A stretch of DNA of 64,000 bases, taken from positions 62,001-126,000 of the forward strand of contig JAXLQJ010000003.1 in assembly GCA_046331705.1 (NCBI GenBank), read 5' to 3'. A model generated the notes under the pieces. It did no database searches and was not told where the DNA came from. It was given only the letters and a program-made list of their open reading frames with translations. The translations under genes were made by a program, and so were the position numbers. This DNA comes from JADJOY01 sp046331705 [NCBI: bacterium]. GTDB lineage: Bacteria > JADJOY01. Shown in pieces: positions 53,536 through 62,600 of the stretch. Each line of letters begins with the position of its first letter. Position 1 is the first letter of the stretch.

Positions 53536-55185
53536 ATGCGCGCACACGTTTCCAACGTCATCCTGGAACCACCGACCTTCGACGACGGCAAGGGCGGCGA
53601 CTCGCCCGGCGGCGGTGCCGTGCCGCTGCGTGCCCTCGATCCGGCGGAAGCCGAGGCATCGCCCGCGCCGCGCCCGGCGACGGTGCTGGTCGTCGACGAC
53701 GAGCCGATGGCCCTCGACTCGCTCGAGCTCACGCTCAAGCGGCAGTGGCGGGTGCTGCGCGCGGCGAGCGGCGGCGACGCGCTGGCGGTGCTCGCGCGCG
53801 AGCCGGTCGACGTGGTGATCGCCGATCAACGCATGCCCGGCATGACCGGCGTCGAGCTACTGGAGCACGTCTACCGCGAGCATCCCGACGTCACCCGCGT
53901 GCTGCTCACTGGCTACACGGACCTCGAGGGGATGCTCGCGGCCGTGAACCGCGGTCACGTCTACTTCTACCTGACCAAGCCCTGGGACCCCGCCGAGCTG
54001 CGGGCGCACGTGGAGCGCGCGTTCGCGGCGCGGCGCGTGGCGCTCGAGCAGCAACAGGCGCTCACCTCGCTGCGCGCCGCCAACGCGGCGCTCGCCAGCG
54101 AGACTGCCTCGCTGCGCGACGCGCTCGGCGGGCCAGCGCGCTTCGAGGATTTCGCCGGCACCAGCGCGGGGCTGCGCGAGGCACTCGACCTCGCCGCGCG
54201 GGTCGCCAGCTCGGACGTGACGGTGCTCCTCGAGGGCGAGTCGGGCACCGGCAAGGAGCGCCTCGCGCGCGCGATCCACGCGGCGAGCCCGCGGGCGCGT
54301 CAGCCGTTCGTGGCGGTCAACTGCGGTGCGCTTCCCGAATCGCTGCTCGAGAGCGAGCTCTTCGGGCATGCGCGCGGCGCGTTCACCGGCGCCGTCACCG
54401 ACAAGAAGGGGCTCTTCGAGGAGGCCAACGGCGGCACCTTGCTGCTCGACGAGGTCGGCGACACCTCGCTCGCCATGCAGGTGAAGCTGCTGCGCGCGCT
54501 CCAGGAACGCACCATCCGTCCCGTGGGCACGACGCTGGCGCGCCCGGTCGACGTTCGGCTCATCAGCGCCACCCACCGCGACCTGGGCGCGATGGTGAGG
54601 TCGGGTCAGTTCCGCGAGGACTTCTACTATCGGATCAGCACCTTCCCCATCCGCCTGCCGCCGCTGCGGGAGCGGGTCGAGGACATTCCGGCCCTCGCCA
54701 CCCAGCTGCTGGCGCGGGCGGAGCGGCGGCTGCGACGCAACGTGCGCGGTCTCGCGGTCGAGACCTACGACCTGCTGCTCGGCTACCCGTTTCCGGGCAA
54801 CGTGCGCGAGCTCGAGAACGAGCTCGAGCGCGCGTTGGTGCTCGCGGAGCCGAACGACTGGATCGCGCCCGCGCTCTTCTCCGCGCGTCTGCGCGGCCTA
54901 CAGCAGCCGCGACCATCCGCGAGCGCGCCCACGAACGATCCGCAGGCCGCGCCGACCGAGCCGCCACCCTCGCCGCGAAGACGCGCGCGCCGCACGCTCG
55001 CCGAGGCGCGCGCCGAGTTCGAGCGCAGTCTCATCGAGGAGGCGTTGAGCGAATGCCACGGCAACGTTTCGCGCGCTGCGCGGATCCTCGGCCTCAGCCG
55101 CAGCGGCCTGCAGAAGCGCATGAAGGCACTCGGCGTCGGCCCGGCGCGCGGCGACGACGACTCCGACGAGTCGCCTGGCCTCTGA
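53536..55185 (+). CDS. Sigma-54-dependent NtrC-family response regulator
   Basis: The 549-residue protein has a variable 45-residue start and a receiver (Asp97 in VVIADQRMPGM). The AAA+ domain has Walker A GESGTGKE (about 234), GAFTGA near 281 (contacts sigma-54), Walker B GGTLLLDEVGD, and the sensor region PFPGNVRELENELERA. A C-terminal Fis-type helix-turn-helix has GNVSRAARILGLSRSGLQKRMKALG. All parts needed for sigma-54 activation are present. It is last in the cluster, 21 bp after the hybrid kinase, and is the obvious candidate to act at the iterons and promoter upstream of the TonB receptor. Confidence 0.95.
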   Translation: MRAHVSNVILEPPTFDDGKGGDSPGGGAVPLRALDPAEAEASPAPRPATVLVVDDEPMALDSLELTLKRQWRVLRAASGGDALAVLAREPVDVVIADQRMPGMTGVELLEHVYREHPDVTRVLLTGYTDLEGMLAAVNRGHVYFYLTKPWDPAELRAHVERAFAARRVALEQQQALTSLRAANAALASETASLRDALGGPARFEDFAGTSAGLREALDLAARVASSDVTVLLEGESGTGKERLARAIHAASPRARQPFVAVNCGALPESLLESELFGHARGAFTGAVTDKKGLFEEANGGTLLLDEVGDTSLAMQVKLLRALQERTIRPVGTTLARPVDVRLISATHRDLGAMVRSGQFREDFYYRISTFPIRLPPLRERVEDIPALATQLLARAERRLRRNVRGLAVETYDLLLGYPFPGNVRELENELERALVLAEPNDWIAPALFSARLRGLQQPRPSASAPTNDPQAAPTEPPPSPRRRARRTLAEARAEFERSLIEEALSECHGNVSRAARILGLSRSGLQKRMKALGVGPARGDDDSDESPGL

Positions 55186-55221
55186 GCCCGCCGAGATCGT
55201 CGCGTCCGCACGTGCCGCGAG

Positions 55222-55238
55222 CGGCGCCCGCGGCGCCG
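55222..55238. terminator. Perfect short hairpin between convergent genes
   Basis: CGGCGCC-CGC-GGCGCCG is a perfect 7-bp stem with a 3-nt loop in the 70-bp convergent gap between the NtrC-type and beta-helix genes. It lacks a T tract, so termination strength is uncertain, but the position is right for both strands. Confidence 0.4.
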
Positions 55239-55255
55239 GGTGGACGCCGCGGTCT

Positions 55256-57727
55256 TCAGCCGCCCTGGGTGCTCGACCACGCGGCGACGCCACCGGACTC
55301 GAAATCGCCGTCGAAGATCGCGGTTCCGGTGCGAACGGCCACGAAGCCCTGCCCTACGGCGCCACCCTCCTCGGCGATCAAGAAGCCGCGATAGACGGTG
55401 CCTGCCGTGGGGTGCAGCGCCGTCGAGCCCGACGCGGCGGGATTCGCGAGCGCCACGCCCTGGTCGATCGCTTCCTCGAGGAAGGTTCCGGAATCGGTGC
55501 TCCACGCCAGGCTGCTCGTGCCACCAGGCGCGACCACGTACGGTGTCGCGACCAGCGTGGTCGCCGGCAGCGCGCCGGCCGTCACGGTGTCGCGGACCGT
55601 CTGGCCGCTCACCACCAGCGCGTGCTGGCCGACGCTCGGCCGCGAGTCGAGCCCCGTGTAGCCGGTGCGCGCCTGTCCATCGACGGTGGCTTGCGTCGCG
55701 CCCGTCCAGGCGTAGGCGAGATCGGATTCCGCCGCGCCGTCCGAATCGCCCGCCGCTCCCGCCGGCAGCTGCTGCGTGGGAATCGCCCAGATCGCGCCGG
55801 CCTTGGGTGCGCTCACGGCGCCGCCATTGTCGTGAGTCGGTGCCTTGACCGTGCTGGTGCCGTTCGATCGGTTCACCACCAACGCGTTGAGGCCGGCGGC
55901 GTTCTTGGTCCCCGCCATCGAATGCAGGTAGTCGAAGCTCGTGTCCGGATAGAACGTGTTGCCGCCGTATTGGACGGCGTTGATCGGACCATTGGTGTAA
56001 TCGCCGTCCAGGATCGTGAAGGCGCTCGGCCCGGTGTTGTCGCTGAGCACGCAGTCGGTGACCGTGCCCGCAACGTTCCGCGGAGCGCCGGGTCCTCCGC
56101 CGCCGTCGGGCGCGAAGAAGATCGCGGCCCCCGAATGACTGTTGGTGAGCGAGTTCTCGACCAGGTACGAGCCATCCAGCGCCAGGCTCGCGCCCAGCAC
56201 CCAGATGGCGCCGCCGCTCATGCGCGCGGTGTTGAGCGCGAAGAAGCACCGCGCGACCGTCGCCGTGGTGTCACTGAAGAGCGCGAGCGCTCCCCCCGCC
56301 GCGTCGGCCGAGGTGGCGGAGCGCGCGTCGGATTGCATCAGCAGCGAGTCGCTCAGCGTGAGATCGGCGAGGCTGGCGGCGATCGCACCGCCGTAGCCGC
56401 CCTGGCTCGAGTCGCCGAGGACGTCGCAGTCGGCGAACACGACGCCGCTGAGCACCGCGGGCGCGCGGTTGCCCGCGAGGCCGCCCTGCGCGGGCACGCC
56501 GGTGCCGTAGGCGCGCGACGTGTCCCCGCCCACGAACACGCACCCGCCGAGGCGCCCGTTCCCCACGCCATCGGAGGCGCCCTCGAAGAGCGTGTCGTCC
56601 ACGGTGAGCGTTGCTGCGCGCCGATTGGTGGCACCCGAGTTGGTGCTGGAGTCGTTCACGTCGTCCGAGTGGATGAATAGCGCGCCGCCGTTGCCCTGGC
56701 CCGAGCCAGTGCCCACCGCGGCGTTGGCGCGGAAGATCGAGTGCTCGATGGCGGTGATGCAGCGGTAGCAGCTCAGCGCACCGCCGCCTTGCGACTCGTT
56801 GCTCTCGAAGCGCGAATGGAAGATGCGCAGCGTCGTCTGGTCCTCGCCGTGGATCGCGCCGCCCTCGGTCGCGCCGGGAGCGGTGACGCCGGCCGCGGGG
56901 CTCGCGACGTTGTTCACGAACGTGGAGTTGGCGATCAGCACGTCCGCGGCGGGGGTGGCGACGGGATCGGTCCAGGACCCGAGCGCGTAGATGGCACCGC
57001 CGGCGTAGCCAGCGCCGTTGCCCTCGAAGCGTGACTGAGTCACGCGCAGCGTCGCGTCGACCACGGCGATCGCGCCGCCGAAGGCGTTGTTCTGGTGGCC
57101 GGCGACGTTCGTGTGGTTGTCGATGAGCTGCGAGCCGTGGACGAAGACCCGTGACCCCTCGTACGCGAGGATCGCCCCACCCGCGAGCTTGGCGGTGTTG
57201 CCGCTCATGAGCACGTTCGAGAAATACGCCGTCGACCCGAGTCCCACGGAGATCGCGCCGCCGCCGTTGGTCACCGTGACGGAGGTGTTCTGCAGGAACT
57301 GGCAGTCGACGAAGGTCACGGTCGCGTTCGCCAGCGTCACACCGGCCCCGATTCCCGCGGTGTTCGACCGGCCGTTGGCGATGGTGATCCCCTCGAAGAC
57401 CAGCGGCCTGCCGGTGCCGGGGGTATTCATCACCCGCAGCACGTCCGTGGTTCCGCCGCCGCTCAACACCACGCTCGCGCCGGGAGCGGCGCGCACCGTG
57501 TAGCGCTTGGTCGCGCTGAAGATCTTGAAGCCGCCCGACGGCGCGACGTAGGTGCCGCTCGCCAGTTCGATGACGCCGCCGTCGGAGACCTGGCTGAGCG
57601 CGGCGGTCAAGGTTGCCGCGTCGGCGGGCACCCGCACCACGGTCGCTGCCGATGCCGCGGTCGCGACGACCGCAAATGCCAGCGAGATCGCGAGCCAATG
57701 GGAAGCGGCGACGCGCACGAACGGCAT
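55256..57727 (-). CDS. Secreted parallel beta-helix (PbH1) protein with shared C-terminal tail
   Basis: The 823-residue protein has a signal peptide (LAISLAFAVVATAASAA). A long right-handed beta-helix follows, built of short turns such as GGAISV, NTAKLAGGAILAYEGS, GGAIYALGS and GGALALFSDT, with Asn ladders (about residues 40-570). The opening VPADAATLTAALSQVSDGGVIELASGTY is typical of polymorphic outer-membrane and adhesin-like proteins. After a beta-sandwich region it ends IFDGDFESGGVAAWSSTQGG, the tail shared with the metalloprotease, propeller lipoprotein and subtilase here. Likely a surface or adhesive structural protein; no pectinase-type catalytic residues recognised. Confidence 0.8.
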   Translation of the reverse strand: MPFVRVAASHWLAISLAFAVVATAASAATVVRVPADAATLTAALSQVSDGGVIELASGTYVAPSGGFKIFSATKRYTVRAAPGASVVLSGGGTTDVLRVMNTPGTGRPLVFEGITIANGRSNTAGIGAGVTLANATVTFVDCQFLQNTSVTVTNGGGAISVGLGSTAYFSNVLMSGNTAKLAGGAILAYEGSRVFVHGSQLIDNHTNVAGHQNNAFGGAIAVVDATLRVTQSRFEGNGAGYAGGAIYALGSWTDPVATPAADVLIANSTFVNNVASPAAGVTAPGATEGGAIHGEDQTTLRIFHSRFESNESQGGGALSCYRCITAIEHSIFRANAAVGTGSGQGNGGALFIHSDDVNDSSTNSGATNRRAATLTVDDTLFEGASDGVGNGRLGGCVFVGGDTSRAYGTGVPAQGGLAGNRAPAVLSGVVFADCDVLGDSSQGGYGGAIAASLADLTLSDSLLMQSDARSATSADAAGGALALFSDTTATVARCFFALNTARMSGGAIWVLGASLALDGSYLVENSLTNSHSGAAIFFAPDGGGGPGAPRNVAGTVTDCVLSDNTGPSAFTILDGDYTNGPINAVQYGGNTFYPDTSFDYLHSMAGTKNAAGLNALVVNRSNGTSTVKAPTHDNGGAVSAPKAGAIWAIPTQQLPAGAAGDSDGAAESDLAYAWTGATQATVDGQARTGYTGLDSRPSVGQHALVVSGQTVRDTVTAGALPATTLVATPYVVAPGGTSSLAWSTDSGTFLEEAIDQGVALANPAASGSTALHPTAGTVYRGFLIAEEGGAVGQGFVAVRTGTAIFDGDFESGGVAAWSSTQGG

Positions 57728-57760
57728 CCTGTCCGCTCGACACGTGCCGAGCCTGCAGGC

Positions 57761-59650
57761 TCACTGCGATTGGCGTGCCAATCCTCGGGGCCGTCGTGAA
57801 CGACGTGGCGACTCGGAAAGCGCCAGCCGCTCGAGCGGATACGCGCGCACCTCCGCCGCGTCGAACGCCCAAGCCCGGACGCTGCGCCAGCGCGCCGCGT
57901 CGAGCGAGCCGGTGGCCACGCGGGCGCGAAACCCCGCGTACCGACACCCGGGGCAGCTCTCGGCGCGCGCCACGTCCGGGCGCGCGTCGCGATCGATGGT
58001 GAGCGCGAAGGCCACCGGACGCCCCGCCTCGTCGTCGAAGCTGAGCAGCACGCCGTCGGCGGGTGCCGCGCGACTGCGCAAAACGGCCCACCCGCTCAGC
58101 ACCGTCGACCCGTCCGGTTCGTTCACCACGGCCTCCAAGTAGCCGCTCGGCTGCGGCGCCACCGCGGCGGCGAGGAGGTCGAGATGCGGATCGTCATGGC
58201 GCGGCGGCGACAAGTAGCCGATTCGTCCCAAGCGCCGCGCGACCCGGGTGAACACGTCCACCTCGGGGTAGAGGCGAACCTTCACGCTGTGCGGATCCAC
58301 GAAGAGCCCGCTCCACTGCAGCACCGCCGAGGCCTCGAGCCGGCGTGCGCGGGTGGCGCGGAACGCGTCGAGCGAGCCCACCGACGTGACGGCGCCCGCG
58401 GCGACCAGCCCGCCGATCGCGAGCGTGGCGAGCACTCGCCCGACTCTCGGTCGCGCCGCCTCCGGCGCGGTGCTGGGCTCGAGCGCGAAGAAGAGATGAG
58501 CGAGCGCGATGGGGAAATAGAGCGAGAACGTCGCGTAGCGCGACTCGAGCGCCTGCTCCACCCCGAACCCGAGTCGCCCCGCCGTGGTGAGCACCGTCGA
58601 GGCGAGCGGATACGCGGCCACCGCCAGCCACGGCGCCGCCCGGCGCAGCGCCTCCCGATCACCGCCAGCGCGAAACCAGCGCACGCCGAGCCCCACCAAC
58701 GAGCCCACGAGCGCCGCACCCGCGACGATCGCCGCCACGAGCGGTCGCTCCCGCGCGCCCGCGAGCGAGCGGCCGAGGCATCCCAGGAAATACGCGGCGG
58801 CGGCGAGTGGCGCCCGCAGCACCTCGCCGTAGCTCGGGTGCCCCGCGGGTTTCACGAAGCCATGGAAATAGCTCGCGACCGTGGCCGCGAACGCGAGCAC
58901 GTAGAGCGCGCTAGAGCGCCTCACTGCCGCGCGCTCGCGACGAGCGCGCGCGTCGTCGCCGCCGCGCCAGCCATGGGCGATCAACACCGGCAGCACGATC
59001 GGCCAGCACAGCATCCCGTTCGCGAACGAGTACGTGCTCACGAACGAGAGCGCGATCGCCGCCGCGAAGCGCGCGGCCAGCGGGGCGCGCGAGGTGCCCA
59101 CCACCAGCGCGGTCACGAGGCACGCGGGTGGCACGAACACGATCACCTGGATTCCCCAGAGCCAGTTCTCGTGCTGCACCAGCGAGAAGAGCAGCACGTT
59201 CGCCGCGGCCCACAGCGCCAGCGCCGCGTCCCGGCGAAGCGCCAGGGTGCGCCGCGCCAGCACCCACAGGCCGGCGGAGACCACCGCCGCCAGCAGCCAC
59301 GACACCGCCATCGGTGCCCGCACGTCGCCGCCCGTGAGCGCCGCCAGCCCCAGGAACGCGAGCCGCGGGAAGAGTTTCCGGCTCTCGTTGTGCTGCGCGA
59401 TCAGATCCGCGAACGTGAGATGGCCGTTACGCGCCTTCGGGTAGATCGTGGCGATCGCCCACTCGTCCCAGTACGGGACGTTCACCGCGTGGCGCCACAC
59501 GGCGCCAGCGGCGAGCACGCACGGGGCGAGCGCGAGGGCGAGCAGGATCGCCACGCGCCAGCGCGGGACGACGGCAACGCCGCCCGGAGCCACGTCGTCA
59601 CCGAGCGCTCGGCGCGCGCGCGCCGCATCCGTGCCCGGCACCACGATCAC
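57761..59650 (-). CDS. Polytopic membrane protein, possible GT-C type glycosyltransferase
   Basis: The 629-residue protein has about ten transmembrane helices in residues 28-430. The first large loop, HAVNVPYWDEWAIATIYPK, has acidic residues just after helix 1 where GT-C enzymes keep their catalytic Asp-Glu. A C-terminal soluble domain (about residues 490-600) has VLSGWAVLRSRAAPADGVLL, then Cys pair SCPGCRYAGF. It sits 4 bp inside the large glycosyltransferase gene (GTGA), so it probably transfers a lipid-linked sugar for the same glycan. The GT-C call is inference from topology. Confidence 0.6.
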   Translation of the reverse strand: MIVVPGTDAARARRALGDDVAPGGVAVVPRWRVAILLALALAPCVLAAGAVWRHAVNVPYWDEWAIATIYPKARNGHLTFADLIAQHNESRKLFPRLAFLGLAALTGGDVRAPMAVSWLLAAVVSAGLWVLARRTLALRRDAALALWAAANVLLFSLVQHENWLWGIQVIVFVPPACLVTALVVGTSRAPLAARFAAAIALSFVSTYSFANGMLCWPIVLPVLIAHGWRGGDDARARRERAAVRRSSALYVLAFAATVASYFHGFVKPAGHPSYGEVLRAPLAAAAYFLGCLGRSLAGARERPLVAAIVAGAALVGSLVGLGVRWFRAGGDREALRRAAPWLAVAAYPLASTVLTTAGRLGFGVEQALESRYATFSLYFPIALAHLFFALEPSTAPEAARPRVGRVLATLAIGGLVAAGAVTSVGSLDAFRATRARRLEASAVLQWSGLFVDPHSVKVRLYPEVDVFTRVARRLGRIGYLSPPRHDDPHLDLLAAAVAPQPSGYLEAVVNEPDGSTVLSGWAVLRSRAAPADGVLLSFDDEAGRPVAFALTIDRDARPDVARAESCPGCRYAGFRARVATGSLDAARWRSVRAWAFDAAEVRAYPLERLALSESPRRSRRPRGLARQSQ

Positions 59651-62600
59651 CGTGCCACGGTCGCGGCGGCTTCGCGCAGCGCCTCGCCGTACGCCTCGAT
59701 CATCTCCGGAAAGCTCGTGAGGCCAGCGCCCACGAACGGGCTCGCGCTCGCGAAACGCGCGCACAGCTCGTCGTCGCTCAGCACTCGCACCAGCGAACGC
59801 GCGAGGTTCGCCGCCTCTCCCGGCTCGTAGAAGAGTGCGTTGACATTTTCCCGAACCTGCTCGCGGATGCCGAAGACCGGCGTGGTGACGATGGGAAGAC
59901 CGAAGGTCATCGCCTCCAGCAACACGTGCGGAAAGCTCTCGATGCGCGAGGTGCACACGAAGAGGTCCGCGGCGCGGAAGTAGCGCACGGGGTCGGGAGT
60001 CTCGGGGTGCAGCGCGACCCGCTCGCGCAAGCCAGCGGGCAGCGCGGCGATCGCGTTCGACACCGCGCGACTGTAGGGCAACCCGCGATCGCCGACGATG
60101 AAGCAGCGAACCCGCTCCCACCACGACGCGGGGAGCTGAGCGAGCGCCAGCGGGAGGTCGAGCTGTCCCTTGCGCTCGCACACGGTGCCGAGCAGCAGCA
60201 GCACCCGGTCGTCCGCCGCGATGCCGAGCGACGCGCGGGCCTCGTCCCGGGGCCAGCGCTCGGCCCGCTCGGCGAGCCGCTCGGGGTCGAGCGCGTCGTG
60301 GACGACGGTGAAGTTGTGGCGAGAATCCAGGCACCGATAGACGTCGCACGCGGCATCGGACGTGAAGATCACCCGATACGGCAACGCGAAGCAGCGGATC
60401 ACCTCGTCGAGGACGTGGCGCGGGTGATGGCGGAAGAGCGCCGCGCACCCCTCGCTCTCGTGGATGTTCCACACCACGGGGATGCCGGCGGAGGTGGCCG
60501 CCGCCACGGCGTGGTACGCGTGGATGGTGTTGGCGTAGACCACGTCGGCCGCGAACGCTCGCAAGCGCTCGGCGAACTGGGCGATCGCACGGGCATGGGA
60601 CGCGGCGTCGCCCGCCCCGGCGAGCGGGTGCGCTTCCACGTTCACCTCGATACCCGCGCGCTCGTAGAGGGCGCGCAGCGGCCCCTCGAGCGGCGAGAGC
60701 ACCACCGGATCGATCCCGTGGTCCCGACCCAGCGCCACCGCGAGGTCGTATTGGTGCTGTGGCGCGCCTTCGTGATTCAGGTTGTGGCTCACGCAGAGCA
60801 AGCGCAGGCGCCGCGATCGATCGCGGATCAAGCGTCGCGGCTGGATGTCGAAGCGCTCGCCGGCGCGCGACAGGTGCGGGCTCAGGAACGGGTCGGGCTC
60901 GCGGCTCAGCACCCGTCGATACGCCGCCACCTCGCGCGGGTTGTCGGCGAAGCCGCGGCTCACGCCCTCGTGATGGACGAGCTCGCACGGCACGTAGACC
61001 GTGCGCAGCCCGCGGGTGCTCAAGCGGTGGCCGTACTCGACGTCGTTGTACGCCACCGCGAAGCGCTCCTCGTCGAAGCCACCCAGCTCGAGGAAGAGCG
61101 CGCGCGGCGTGAGCAGGCAGGCACCGGTGACCGCCGCGCAATCGCGCGCCACGGCCTTGAGCGAGAGGTAGCCGTGGTCGTCGGCACGGGTGAGCTTGAA
61201 GGCGTGGCCCGCGAGCCCGTGGTGGAAGCCGCGCACGATCCCCGCGTGCTGGGTCCGGCCGTCGGGAAAGAGCAGATGGGCGCCGACCGCGCCCACTCCG
61301 GGCAGGCGCGCGTATCCCATCATCTGACTCAGCCAGTCGGGCGAACGGACCTCGGTGTCGTTGTTGAGCAGCACCAGGTACTCGGCCTCGACCGAGCGTG
61401 CGGCGGCGTTGACCAACGCCGAGAAGCTGAAGCGCCCGCCCGGGCTCGGGATGCGCACCACGTCGAACGCGCCGTGCGCGAGGAACTCGAGCGTGTCCGG
61501 CTCGCGGCTCTCGTTGTCGATCACGACGATGCGGTAGTTCGCGTAGCGCGTCTTCGCGAGCGAGCGGATGCACGCGCGCAAGAGCGGCAGCTGATCCTTG
61601 CTGGGGATCACGATGGCCACCGAGGGGCCGTCGTCCGCGAACGTGGGCCGGTAGATGCCGAGCCCGCCCGCCACCGCCCAATCGGGCCGCGCCACCTCGG
61701 CCGCGACCCCGCGGCGCGCGAGCGCCTCGGCGACCGCGCGCCGTCCGGCCTCGAAGCTCGCCGGCTTGGCGTCACCGCTGGTCGCCGTCGAGCCCGGCAC
61801 CGCGCGCCAGTGATAGAGGATCAACGGCACGTGGCCGACCCGCCGCGCGCGCTCCGCGGCGCGCAGCGCGAGATCGTGATCCTGCGAGCCCTCGAAGCCC
61901 ACGCGGCAGCCGCCGAGCTCCTCGAAGAGCGCTCGTCGCACCACCAGCAGGTGCGTGCAGTACATGAACGAGAGCAACAGCTCGGGCGACCAGTCGGGCT
62001 TGAACTGGGGCGCGTAGCGGCGGCCGGCGAGGTCGATCTTGTCGTCGTCGGAATAGACGAGATCGGTGTCGGGATGCTCGGCGAGGTGAAGCGCGACCTC
62101 GCCCAGCGCATCCGGGGCGAGCTCGTCGTCCTGATCGAGGAACGCCAGGAACTCGCCGGTCGCGAGCGCCGCGGCGCTGTTGGTGGCGCGGCTGATGTGA
62201 CCGTTCTCCGCGCGGCAAACGAGCCGAATGCGCCGATCGCGCTCGGCCCAGCGCGCCAGCGAGGCGCGCACCGCGGGGTTGGTGCTGGCGTCGTCGGCGA
62301 GGCAGAGCTCCCAGCTCTCGTAGACCTGGCTTCGCACCGACTCGATGGCGCGGTCGAGCAGCTCGAGCGGTGGGTCGTAGACCGGCATCACCACCGCGAT
62401 CTTGGGCAGCACGTCGCCAGCGCGCTCGAGCCGTAGCTCGAGCTCGCGCGCCGCGTCGGCGTGCCACGCGTTCACGCGGAGCCACGCGGCGTACGCGTCC
62501 TCGCGCCTCGGCGGCGCGACACCGGGTGGCAGGCAGCTTCCGGCCGAGACGCGAAAGCGCTCGCGATAGAGCCGCGCGGCGTGCGCCACCAGTGCGGGCA

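Noticed and set aside
57761-61681. A single 1306-residue minus-strand protein
   Set aside because: Residues before the GTG at 59650 are the out-of-frame shadow of the large glycosyltransferase; the membrane protein proper starts at 59650 with a normal overlap.
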